The position numbers and the translations under genes were made by a program. From the NCBI GenBank assembly GCA_902490055.1, contig CABUCP010000014.1, positions 1 through 16,660 on the forward strand: a DNA stretch of 16,660 nucleotides. The letters run 5' to 3'. The notes under the pieces are model-generated. The model was not told the DNA's origin, ran no database searches, and saw nothing but the letters and a program-made list of their open reading frames with translations. Within the stretch, counting starts at the first letter, position 1. Each line of letters begins with the position of its first letter. Below are positions 6,862 to 14,242 of the stretch, piece by piece. The stretch comes from an uncultured Klebsiella sp. GTDB lineage: Bacteria; Pseudomonadota; Gammaproteobacteria; Enterobacterales; Enterobacteriaceae.

Positions 6862-7506
6862 ATGGAACAGAATAAAGGTTTTTGGTATGCCGACTGGTCG
6901 TTCCCGATCTTCGTTGGCCTGCTCTCCTCCGGCGTCTTCGCCGGGACGCACATGTACTATCTGTACGGCATCGGCGCCTTCAACGAAGTGGCCTTCGTCT
7001 CGATGCTGCGCGCGGGGATTGATACCGGCGCGTACGGCGCGGTAGCGGCATTCGGCGCGAGCTTCCTGTTCGCCCGTATCATCGAAGGTTCGCTGGTGGG
7101 GATCCTGGATATCGGCGGCGCCATTCAAACCGGTATCGGCCTCGGCGTGCCGGCGCTGCTGCTCGGCGCGGGCTTTGTCTTCCCGGTGGCCAACTTCGCC
7201 GCGTCGCTGGCAACCGGCCTGATTCTCGGTCTGGCGGTCGGTTACATCATCATTCTGGCGCGTAAGTTCACCATCAACCAGAGCGATTCCACCTACGGCG
7301 CCGACGTAATGATGGGGGCCGGTAACGCTTCCGGCCGCTTCCTCGGCCCCTTGATTATCCTCAGCGCGATGACCGCGTCTATTCCAATCGGGATTGGTTC
7401 CCTGGTCGGCGCACTGCTGTTCTACATCTGGCAGAAACCGATCACCGGCGGCGCGATCCTTGGCGCGATGATCCTCGGTTCCATCTTCCCGATTGCGATT
7501 AGCTAA
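6862..7506 (+). CDS. DUF4311 family membrane protein (EF_0833-type), putative permease subunit
   Basis: The product is a 214-residue polytopic membrane protein with hydrophobic segments at about 14-37, 55-72, 90-112, 113-134, 160-190 and 195-212. It is strongly glycine-rich (GGAIQTGIGLGVPALLLGAG; MMGAGNASGRFLG). The loop KFTINQSDSTYGADVMMGAG (residues 135-154) is polar and could contribute to substrate or partner contact. ATG 6862 has GGGAG 7 bases ahead, 13 bases after the DUF4310 stop. Like DUF4310, the family is known only from gene clusters of this kind. It ends immediately before a REP pair that divides the transport half of the operon from the enzyme half. Confidence 0.85.
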   Translation: MEQNKGFWYADWSFPIFVGLLSSGVFAGTHMYYLYGIGAFNEVAFVSMLRAGIDTGAYGAVAAFGASFLFARIIEGSLVGILDIGGAIQTGIGLGVPALLLGAGFVFPVANFAASLATGLILGLAVGYIIILARKFTINQSDSTYGADVMMGAGNASGRFLGPLIILSAMTASIPIGIGSLVGALLFYIWQKPITGGAILGAMILGSIFPIAIS

Positions 7507-7508
7507 TC

Positions 7509-7588
7509 GCCCGATGGCGCTGCGCTTATCAGGCCTACAGGTCAGCGCGATTTGTAGGCCGGATAAGGCGGTTATGCCGCCATCCGGC
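7509..7588. repeat. BIME: inverted pair of REP elements inside the operon
   Basis: One REP (7509-7538, CCGATGGCGCTGCGCTTATC then AGGCCTAC) faces a second (7554-7588, GTAGGCCGGATAAGGCGG then TATGCCGCCATCCGGC). The ends GGCCTAC (7532-7538) and GTAGGCC (7554-7560) are exact inverses. It fills most of the 113-base gap between the DUF4311 and amidohydrolase genes. REP pairs of this kind can protect the upstream mRNA or lower downstream expression. Confidence 0.9.
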
Positions 7589-7619
7589 AACAGATTCACT
7601 CTTTCATCAGGAGATAGCT

Positions 7620-8753
7620 ATGTTTGATTTACTCCTGCGCCGTGCGCGCCTCGTCGACGATACCCTGACTGATATCGCCATCCAGGACGGGAAAATCGCG
7701 GCGCTGGGCGAGATTAGCGCGCCCTCCCGCAAAACCATCGAGCTGAACGGCAACGTTTACGTCAGCGCCGGCTGGATTGACTCGCACGTTCACTGCTACC
7801 CGAATTCACCGATTTACCACGACGAGCCGGATAGCGTGGGTATCGCCACCGGCGTGACGACCGTAATTGATGCCGGCAGCACCGGCGCCGACGACGTTGA
7901 CGATTTCTATCAACTGACCCGCAAAGCGGCGACGGAAGTTTATGCGCTGCTCAATATCTCCCGCGTTGGGCTGATTGCCCAGAACGAATTGGCCAATATG
8001 GCCAATATCGACGCCGACGCGGTGAAGCAGGCGGTACAGCGTTATCCTGATTTTATCGTCGGCCTGAAAGCGCGAATGAGCAGTAGCGTGGTCGGCGAAA
8101 ACGGCATTACGCCGCTGGAGCGCGCTAAGGCGATTCAGCAGCAAAACGGCGACCTGCCGCTGATGGTACACATCGGCAATAACCCGCCGAATCTCGATGA
8201 AATTGCCGACCTGCTCAGCAGCGGCGACATCATCACCCACTGCTATAACGGCAAGCCGAACCGCATTCTCAATCCCGCTGGCGAACTGCGCAGCTCGATT
8301 ACCCGCGCTCTGCAGCGCGGTGTGCGCCTCGACGTCGGTCACGGTACCGCCAGCTTCAGCTTTGAGGTGGCGCGCCGGGCGATTGCGATGGGCATTCTGC
8401 CGCACACCATCAGCTCTGATATTTATTGCCGCAACCGTATTGATGGCCCGGTGCGTTCGCTGGCGCTGGTGATGTCGAAATTCCTCGCCATCGGCATGAC
8501 GCTGCCACAGGTCATTGACTGCGTAACCGCTAGCGCCGCCGAAGGGCTGCGACTGTCGCATAAAGGGCGGCTGGAAGCGGGCTTCGATGCCGATTTAACG
8601 CTATTTAGCCTGCAGCATCAGCCAACGCTGCTGGTGGATGCCGAGAAAGAAAGCCTGCAGGCTGACAACATTCTGGTGCCTTTGGCCGCGATCCGCGCGG
8701 GCAAGGGCTATCTGACCGAACAAGGGAGCGCGGAAAATGCCTTCAATTTTTGA
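7620..8753 (+). CDS. Metal-dependent amidohydrolase/deacetylase family protein (EF_0837-type)
   Basis: The product is a 377-residue cytoplasmic amidohydrolase-superfamily enzyme. The metal-centre residues are all seen: HxH at H56/H58 (GWIDSHVHC), K150 in IVGLKARMS (position of the carboxylated lysine), H184 (LMVHIGN), H207 (ITHCYNGKP), H241 (DVGHGTASF) and catalytic Asp267 (ISSDIYCRN). That set is typical of binuclear members such as dihydroorotase and D-aminoacylase types. The C-terminal GFDADLTLF is the usual small beta-domain signature. The substrate is not known. Next to the DgaE-like and aldolase genes, removal of an N-acyl group from a 2-amino-sugar acid (or its phosphate) is the best guess. 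AGGAGA lies at 7609-7614. Its 3' end overlaps the next gene by 17 bases. Confidence 0.9.
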   Translation: MFDLLLRRARLVDDTLTDIAIQDGKIAALGEISAPSRKTIELNGNVYVSAGWIDSHVHCYPNSPIYHDEPDSVGIATGVTTVIDAGSTGADDVDDFYQLTRKAATEVYALLNISRVGLIAQNELANMANIDADAVKQAVQRYPDFIVGLKARMSSSVVGENGITPLERAKAIQQQNGDLPLMVHIGNNPPNLDEIADLLSSGDIITHCYNGKPNRILNPAGELRSSITRALQRGVRLDVGHGTASFSFEVARRAIAMGILPHTISSDIYCRNRIDGPVRSLALVMSKFLAIGMTLPQVIDCVTASAAEGLRLSHKGRLEAGFDADLTLFSLQHQPTLLVDAEKESLQADNILVPLAAIRAGKGYLTEQGSAENAFNF

Positions 8754-9855
8754 GAAATATCATTTAAAACAAGTCATTAATACTTCTGGCCGCATGACGG
8801 CGCTGGGCGTCTCTACGCCGCGCCCGGAAGTGGTTGAAGCCGCGATGGCCGGCATGAACCAGTACTTTGAAATGAAAGACCTGGTGAATAAAACCGGCGA
8901 GTACATCGCCAAACTGCTGGACGTAGAAGGGGCGACCGTCGTCTCCTGCGCTTCGGCGGGTATTGCCCAGTCGGTGGCGGCGGTGCTGGTGAAAGACAGC
9001 GACTGGCTGCTGGAAAACCTGCACGTCACCCCGGTTGAGAATAACGAAATCGTGCTGCCGAAAGGGCACAACGTCAACTTTGGCGCCCCGGTTGGCACCA
9101 TGGTGGCGCTGGGCGGCGGTAAGCTGGTGGAAGCGGGCTATGCCAACGAATGTTCCGCCGATCAGCTGGCGGCGGCGATCACTCCACGCACCGCGGCGAT
9201 TCTGTATATCAAATCCCACCACTGCGTGCAGAAAAGCATGCTCAACGTGGCGCAGGCCGCGGAAGTCGCGCGTCAGCATGGCTTACCGCTGATTGTCGAT
9301 GCGGCGGCGGAAGAAGATCTGCAGTGCTACTACCGTATGGGCGCTGACCTGGTGATTTACAGCGGCGCGAAAGCGATTGAAGGGCCGACCAGCGGGCTGG
9401 TGATTGGCAAAACCCAGTACGTTGAATGGGTTAAACGCCAGTCGATGGGAATTGGCCGCGCGATGAAAGTGGGCAAAGAGGGCATCCTCGGCCTGACCTG
9501 CGCGATTGAACACTACCTGACGGCGACCAAAGAGAGCGGCCAGCAAATGGTGGCGAAGATGACGCCGTTTATCGAACAGCTCAACACCCTCAACGGCGTG
9601 GCCGCGCGCGTGGTGTGGGATAGCGCGGGCCGCGATATCGCCCGTGCGGAAATTAAATTTGATGAAGCGGTGACCGGTGTGAATACCGGCGATCTGGTTA
9701 ACGCGCTGAAGCAGGGCGAATACGCCATTTACTTCCGCGGCTATAAAGCGAATGAAGGCATTATTGAAGCCGATGTCCGCAGCGTTAACGCGCAACAGCT
9801 GGAGATTGTCTCCCGTCGCATCGCTGAAGTTCTGAACAAGGAGAAAAAAGCATGA
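8737..9855 (+). CDS. dgaE: DgaE-like PLP-dependent ammonia-lyase/dehydratase
   Basis: The product is 372 residues and belongs to the SelA-related, fold-type I PLP enzymes. In Salmonella, DgaE converts D-glucosaminate-6-phosphate to 2-keto-3-deoxygluconate-6-phosphate and ammonia. Visible features are N-terminal INTSGRMTALG, a cofactor phosphate-type SCASAGIAQS loop (70-79), Asp188 in LIVDAAAEED (expected to contact the pyridine nitrogen) and Lys212 in VIYSGAKAIEGPTSG as the Schiff-base lysine. The C-terminal small domain ends EVLNKEKKA. Start ATG 8737 overlaps the amidohydrolase by 17 bases, and the stop shares ATGA with the aldolase start, so three enzymes are translationally coupled. The gene symbol is by family similarity; its true substrate could differ in stereochemistry. 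Confidence 0.85.
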   Translation: MPSIFEKYHLKQVINTSGRMTALGVSTPRPEVVEAAMAGMNQYFEMKDLVNKTGEYIAKLLDVEGATVVSCASAGIAQSVAAVLVKDSDWLLENLHVTPVENNEIVLPKGHNVNFGAPVGTMVALGGGKLVEAGYANECSADQLAAAITPRTAAILYIKSHHCVQKSMLNVAQAAEVARQHGLPLIVDAAAEEDLQCYYRMGADLVIYSGAKAIEGPTSGLVIGKTQYVEWVKRQSMGIGRAMKVGKEGILGLTCAIEHYLTATKESGQQMVAKMTPFIEQLNTLNGVAARVVWDSAGRDIARAEIKFDEAVTGVNTGDLVNALKQGEYAIYFRGYKANEGIIEADVRSVNAQQLEIVSRRIAEVLNKEKKA

Positions 9856-10592
9856 AACTGACCCCTAATTTTTATCGTGACCGCGTGTGCCTGAACGTAC
9901 TGGCGGGCAGCAAAGACAACGCCCGCGAAATCTACGACGCGGCGGAAGGTCATGTACTGGTCGGCGTGCTCTCCAAAAACTATCCGGATGTCGCCAGCGC
10001 GGTGGCCGATATGCGCGAATACGCGAAGCTGATTGATAACGCGCTCTCCGTCGGGCTGGGCGCGGGCGACCCGAATCAGTCGGCAATGGTGAGCGAAATT
10101 TCTCGCCAGGTGCAGCCGCAGCACGTTAACCAGGTCTTCACCGGCGTGGCGACCAGCCGCGCGCTGCTTGGGCAGAACGAGACCGTGGTCAACGGCCTGG
10201 TTTCGCCGACCGGCACCCCGGGAATGGTTAAGATCTCAACCGGCCCGCTGAGCAGCGGCGCGGCGGATGGGATTGTTCCGCTGGAAACCGCCATCGCGCT
10301 GTTGAAAGATATGGGCGGCAGCTCCATCAAATACTTCCCGATGGGCGGCCTGAAGCACCGCGCCGAATTCGAAGCCGTCGCCAAAGCCTGCGCCGAGCAC
10401 GATTTCTGGCTGGAGCCAACCGGCGGTATCGATCTGGAAAATTACAGCGAGATCCTGAAAATCGCGCTGGATGCCGGCGTGAGCAAAATCATCCCGCATA
10501 TCTACAGCTCGATTATTGATAAAGCCAGCGGCAACACCCGCCCGGCCGATGTTCGCCAACTGCTGGAGATGACCAAACAGTTAGTGAAGTAG
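9852..10592 (+). CDS. dgaF: DgaF-like 2-keto-3-deoxy-6-phosphogluconate aldolase
   Basis: The product is a 246-residue class I aldolase of the EF_0839/DgaF family. The expected reaction is KDPG to pyruvate plus glyceraldehyde-3-phosphate. Lys160 in SSIKYFPMGGL matches the Schiff-base lysine environment (K-F-F-P) of KDPG aldolase. Further conserved-looking segments are LSVGLGAGDP (65-74), LVSPTGTPGMVK (116-127) and the phosphate-site-like LEPTGGIDLEN (187-197). The start ATG overlaps the DgaE stop (ATGA, 9852-9855) and has AAGGAG at 9838-9843. It is longer than Eda (about 213 residues), in keeping with this separate family. It completes the degradation route encoded by the preceding enzymes and feeds central metabolism. 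Confidence 0.87.
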   Translation: MKLTPNFYRDRVCLNVLAGSKDNAREIYDAAEGHVLVGVLSKNYPDVASAVADMREYAKLIDNALSVGLGAGDPNQSAMVSEISRQVQPQHVNQVFTGVATSRALLGQNETVVNGLVSPTGTPGMVKISTGPLSSGAADGIVPLETAIALLKDMGGSSIKYFPMGGLKHRAEFEAVAKACAEHDFWLEPTGGIDLENYSEILKIALDAGVSKIIPHIYSSIIDKASGNTRPADVRQLLEMTKQLVK

Positions 10593-10599
10593 TGCCTCA

Positions 10600-10623
10600 C
10601 CCTCTCCCCAAAAGGGGAGAGGG
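10600..10623 (+). repeat. 10-bp perfect stem-loop between dgaF and the lactonase gene
   Basis: CCCTCTCCCC (10600-10609), loop AAAA, GGGGAGAGGG (10614-10623). No T-tract follows. Hairpins of this very sequence type are dispersed in many gammaproteobacterial intergenic regions (from memory), so it is probably a repeat that reduces read-through or stabilises the upstream mRNA, not a full terminator. Confidence 0.75.
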
Positions 10624-10656
10624 AAACCTCCCCCACTGAACCATCAAGGAGTTGCT

Positions 10657-11811
10657 ATGCCTGTCGCTCGTCACCTGCTTGTCGCTTCACTGTCCCTGCT
10701 TGCCGCCGCCGGCGCCGCCGCGCAAACCCACTACGCCTGGATTGGAACCTATAATCCGAATGGCGAAGGTCTGTATCGCTTTACCGTCGATGCCAAAACC
10801 GGCGCTCTGCGCGATAAGTCGCTGGTCAGCTCGTTGCCGAACGTCGCCCAGTTGACCGTGTCGCGCGATGGCAAAACGCTGTATGCCGCCAGTGAAGTCG
10901 AAAAAGGCGTGGTGCAGGCGTGGCGCATTGAGAAGAACGGCGAACTGACCGATCTCAACCAGGTTGCCTCCGGCGGCGCCGGGCCGGTCTATCTCTCCTT
11001 GACGCCAGACGGCAAACATCTGCTGGTGGCCAACTACGTGAGCGGCAGTACCGCTGTGCTCCCGGTGAAGGAAGATGGTAGCCTGGGAGAAGCGGTGGAT
11101 GTGCATCAGGATGAAGGCCCGGCCGGGGCGGAACGCCCGGCAGCAGCCGTTGAGGGCAGCTTCGCGGTTAGCGATCACAATGGCCCGCACGCGCATATGA
11201 TCGCTGCCGATCCCAGCGGGAAGTATGTCTACTCGACCGATCTGGGGCTGGATCGGATCTATCAGTACCGCCTGGATGGCGCCAGCGGCAAGCTGACGCC
11301 AAACAATCCGCCATTTATCGCCGCCTCGTCGCCGGGGGCCGGCCCGCGTCACTTCGTCTTTACGCCAAAGGGCGACGGTATGTGGCTGATTAACGAGGAA
11401 GCATCGACGCTGACTTTCTATCATCTTGATAAGCAGAGCGGCCTGCTGCGCGAAGGCAAAACCGTCTCTGCGCTGCCGAAAGAGTATAAAGGCACCAGCT
11501 TTGCCGCCGGTCTGGTCCTGAGCAATGACGGCAAGCAGCTGTACGTCGCCAACCGTCTGCATAACAGCATCGCCCACTTTAGCGTGCTGGCCGACGGCAG
11601 CCTGAGCCACCAGGAAGATATCTGGACGCGTGGGGATTACCCCCGCACGCTAACGCTGGATAATCAGGGGCAGTGGCTGTACGTCATGAACCAGCGTAGC
11701 GATAATATTACCCGTTTCAGCGTGGCGCCGAAGGATGGCAAATTAACCTTCGCCTCCGACTATACCCCGGTCGGCAGCCCCTCGCAGATGGTGATATCCG
11801 CTCAACCCTGA
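10657..11811 (+). CDS. Exported seven-bladed beta-propeller lactonase-family protein
   Basis: The product is a 384-residue protein of the lactonase (6-phosphogluconolactonase Pgl/YbhE-like) propeller family. Repeating blade motifs are clear: YAWIGTYNPNGEGLYRF (27-43), LPNVAQLTVSRDGKTLYAAS, VYLSLTPDGKHLLVANY, HAHMIAADPSGKYVYSTDLG, GPRHFVFTPKGDGMWLINE, LSNDGKQLYVANRLHNSI and YPRTLTLDNQGQWLYVMNQ. Unlike cytoplasmic Pgl it begins with a Sec signal (R5, hydrophobic 7-17, then AGAAAQ; cleavage near 22-23), so it should act in the periplasm. The start has AAGGAG at 10646-10651. It could hydrolyse an aldonolactone before uptake of the free acid. Family members are not all proven lactonases, so a non-enzymatic binding role is possible. 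It lies 64 bases after dgaF, behind a hairpin. Confidence 0.87.
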   Translation: MPVARHLLVASLSLLAAAGAAAQTHYAWIGTYNPNGEGLYRFTVDAKTGALRDKSLVSSLPNVAQLTVSRDGKTLYAASEVEKGVVQAWRIEKNGELTDLNQVASGGAGPVYLSLTPDGKHLLVANYVSGSTAVLPVKEDGSLGEAVDVHQDEGPAGAERPAAAVEGSFAVSDHNGPHAHMIAADPSGKYVYSTDLGLDRIYQYRLDGASGKLTPNNPPFIAASSPGAGPRHFVFTPKGDGMWLINEEASTLTFYHLDKQSGLLREGKTVSALPKEYKGTSFAAGLVLSNDGKQLYVANRLHNSIAHFSVLADGSLSHQEDIWTRGDYPRTLTLDNQGQWLYVMNQRSDNITRFSVAPKDGKLTFASDYTPVGSPSQMVISAQP

Positions 11812-11833
11812 GCCGTAAGAACAAGGAACTGAC

Positions 11834-13744
11834 ATGCGATTTCCCAACCAACGCTTAGCGCAACTCTTCACCCTGCTGCGGAACGAAACGCTGCCGCAGG
11901 ATGAGCTGGCGCAACGCCTGTCGGTTTCTACCCGTACCGTACGCGCCGATATTACCGCGCTGAATGCGCTACTGGCGCAGTATGGCGCGCAGTTTATTCT
12001 CAACCGCGGCAGCGGGTATCAGCTGAAGATCGACGATCCGTTGCGCTTCCAGACCCTGGAGGAGGCGGCGCCGAAGACACAGCACGTGCCGCGTACCGCC
12101 CAGGACCGCATCAACTTTTTGCTGGTGCGTTTCCTGACGTCGGCGTTCTCCATCAAGCTGGAAGATTTGGCGGATGAGTGGTTCGTCAGCCGCGCCACGC
12201 TGCAGAACGATATGGTGGAGGTGCGCGAGCGTTTTCAGCGCTACCAGCTCACTCTTGAAACTCGCCCGCGCCACGGGATGAAGCTGTTCGGCAGCGAGGT
12301 GTCGATTCGCGCCTGCCTCACCGATCTGCTGTGGGAACTGACCCAGCAGGGCGGGATTAATCCGCTGATTAGCGCCGAGGCGCTGGAAGCCAATGTGCCT
12401 GCGCAGCTGGAGCCGGTGCTGCAGGAGACGCTAACGCGTCACCATATTCGCCTCACCGACGTTGGCGAGCGCTTTATCTGCCTGTATGGCGCGGTCGTGG
12501 TGCGCCGGGTTAGCGAAGGTTATCCGCTGGCCGATTTCAGCGCCGAAGATGTGGCGCAAAATGTCCGCGACGCCGCGCGCGATCTGGCGGGAGAGCTGCA
12601 GCGGCTGGCCGGTAAACCCCTATCGCCCGCCGAAGAAGAGTGGCTATGCGTGCATATCGCCGCCCGCCAGGTACAGGATGTCGATCCGGAAACGATCAGC
12701 GCCGACGATGACGAAGCGCTGGTTAATTACATTCTGCGCTACATCAACAGCCAGTATAATTACAACCTGCTGGACGACGCCCAGCTGCACGCCGATCTGC
12801 TGACCCACATTAAGACCATGATCACCCGCGTGCGTTATCAGATAATGATCCCCAATCCGCTGCTCGATAACATCAAACAGCACTACCCGATGGCCTGGGA
12901 TATGACCCTCGCCGCGGTATCGAGCTGGGGGAAATACACGCCTTATACCATCAGTGAAAACGAAATTGGCTTCCTGGTGCTGCATATCGGCGTCGGGCTG
13001 GAACGCCACTACAATATTGGCTATCAGCGCCAGCCTCACGTGCTGCTGGTGTGCGATACCAGCAATGCGATGGTACGGATGATCGAAGCGATCCTACAGC
13101 GTAAATATCCGCAGTTGGAGATCGCCGCCACCCTTTCCCAGCGCGAGTACGAACAGCGGGAAACGGTCGATGAGGATTTTGTCATCTCGACCGTGCGTAT
13201 CAGCGAAAAAGACAAACCGGTGGTGACCATCGCGCCGTTCCCGACCGACTACCAGCTGGATCAGATAGGCAAGCTGGTGCTGGTGGACCGCACCCGCCCG
13301 TGGATGTTGAACAAGTACTTTGATGCCGCGCATTTCCGGGTGATCGATACGCCGATTGATCAGCAAACGCTGTTCGCCGAACTGTGCCAGCAGCTGCAGC
13401 AGGAAGGCTTTGTCGACGCGGAATTTCATGCATCGGTGGTTGAGCGTGAAGCGATCGTCAGCACCATGCTGGGCGATGGCATCGCGCTACCGCACGCCCT
13501 CGGCCTATTAGCGCAAAAGACGGTGGTCTATACCGTTATCGCCCCACAGGGCATCGCCTGGGGCGATGAAACTGCCCATATCATCTTCCTGCTCGCCATC
13601 AGTAAGCGCGAGTATGAAGAGGCGATGGCCATCTACGATATCTTCGTCACCTTCCTGCGCGAGCGCGCCATGAACCGTCTTGCCGCGACCCGCAGCTTCG
13701 ATGAGTTTAAAACGGTGGCGATGGAGTGCGTCAGCCGGTTTTGA
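11834..13744 (+). CDS. MtlR/LicR-type transcriptional activator with PRDs, EIIB-like and EIIA domains
   Basis: The product is 636 residues. An N-terminal HTH covers about residues 5-60 (ELAQRLSVSTRTVRADITALN), and a second winged-helix-like segment lies near 90-150 (LADEWFVSRATLQNDM). PRD1 is at about 200-285 (H203/H204; H274 in WLCVHIAARQ). PRD2 is at about 300-395 (H319, H325; H384 in GFLVLHIGVG). An EIIB-like domain spans 402-490 with Cys407 in VLLVCDTSNAM. A C-terminal EIIA type-2 domain at about 495-636 has the phospho-acceptor type His554 (GDGIALPHALG). Such proteins activate PTS operons and are tuned by phosphorylation from HPr and EII proteins. ATG 11834 has AAGGAAC ahead and lies 22 bases after the lactonase gene, so it should be co-transcribed. 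It probably controls this cluster through the palindrome at 4948-4967 (inference). Confidence 0.92.
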   Translation: MRFPNQRLAQLFTLLRNETLPQDELAQRLSVSTRTVRADITALNALLAQYGAQFILNRGSGYQLKIDDPLRFQTLEEAAPKTQHVPRTAQDRINFLLVRFLTSAFSIKLEDLADEWFVSRATLQNDMVEVRERFQRYQLTLETRPRHGMKLFGSEVSIRACLTDLLWELTQQGGINPLISAEALEANVPAQLEPVLQETLTRHHIRLTDVGERFICLYGAVVVRRVSEGYPLADFSAEDVAQNVRDAARDLAGELQRLAGKPLSPAEEEWLCVHIAARQVQDVDPETISADDDEALVNYILRYINSQYNYNLLDDAQLHADLLTHIKTMITRVRYQIMIPNPLLDNIKQHYPMAWDMTLAAVSSWGKYTPYTISENEIGFLVLHIGVGLERHYNIGYQRQPHVLLVCDTSNAMVRMIEAILQRKYPQLEIAATLSQREYEQRETVDEDFVISTVRISEKDKPVVTIAPFPTDYQLDQIGKLVLVDRTRPWMLNKYFDAAHFRVIDTPIDQQTLFAELCQQLQQEGFVDAEFHASVVEREAIVSTMLGDGIALPHALGLLAQKTVVYTVIAPQGIAWGDETAHIIFLLAISKREYEEAMAIYDIFVTFLRERAMNRLAATRSFDEFKTVAMECVSRF

Positions 13745-13754
13745 GAGGCTGACG
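13729..13754. terminator. Hairpin between the convergent regulator and nrdG genes
   Basis: CGTCAGCC (13729-13736) and GGCTGACG (13747-13754) form a perfect 8-bp stem across the stop codon of the regulator. The two genes end tail to tail only 17 bases apart, so it may stop transcription in both directions. No T-tract follows on either strand, so confidence is limited. Confidence 0.45.
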
Positions 13755-13761
13755 GAGGGGA

Positions 13762-14226
13762 TTAACGCAAATGATGCACGACCTGGTTGCTGCTGCCGCG
13801 CCAGATAAGCGCCGGGTCTTTTAAATCCTGTACGAACTTACCGTCGACCAGCACGTTGATCAGGTTCACCACCTGCATCTGCGCGTCATTCAGCTCATCA
13901 AGCTTGTAGCCGGTCCACACCCAGATATCTTTGCCGGGGCATTCGGCGCGCACGCGCTGAACCAGCTTAAGGATCTCCGCCACGTTCTGCGGATGCAGCG
14001 GATCGCCGCCGGAGAGCGAAATCCCCTGGCGCTTGATACGCGTATCATTGAGGTCGGCGATGATGCGGTCGGCCATCTCGAGGGTAAACGGCATGCCGGA
14101 GTTAACGCGCCAGGTGCTCTTGTTGTAGCAGCCGGGGCACTCGTGGACGCAACCGGAAACAAACAGGGTGCAGCGGGTGCCGGGGCCGTTGACGATGTCG
14201 ACGGGGTAGTATTGGTGATAATTCAT
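13762..14226 (-). CDS. nrdG: Anaerobic ribonucleotide reductase activating enzyme
   Basis: NrdG is the cytoplasmic radical-SAM activase that makes the glycyl radical on NrdD with S-adenosylmethionine and reduced flavodoxin. The product has 154 residues, as in E. coli. The iron-sulfur cluster motif CxxxCxxC is at C26, C30 and C33 (SGCVHECPGCYN). The SAM-binding GISLSGGDPLHP motif (about 68-79) and IWVWTGYKLDEL follow. ATG 14226 has AGAGGAAAC on the minus strand just ahead. It lies downstream of nrdD in the same direction and is probably read from the nrdD promoter, but the two are separated by a 301-base repeat-filled gap. Confidence 0.97.
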   Translation of the reverse strand: MNYHQYYPVDIVNGPGTRCTLFVSGCVHECPGCYNKSTWRVNSGMPFTLEMADRIIADLNDTRIKRQGISLSGGDPLHPQNVAEILKLVQRVRAECPGKDIWVWTGYKLDELNDAQMQVVNLINVLVDGKFVQDLKDPALIWRGSSNQVVHHLR

Positions 14227-14242
14227 TGTTTCCTCTTCTCAT

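Noticed and set aside
7509..7588. Reading the intra-operon hairpins as a riboswitch or terminator
   Set aside because: The sequence is a standard inverted REP pair with no T-tract and no aptamer-like conserved unpaired core.
6835..7599. 254-codon minus-strand open frame opposite the DUF4311 gene
   Set aside because: It is rich in R, D, E, G and H, as expected from the reverse of a glycine/alanine-rich membrane protein. It also reads through the REP pair.
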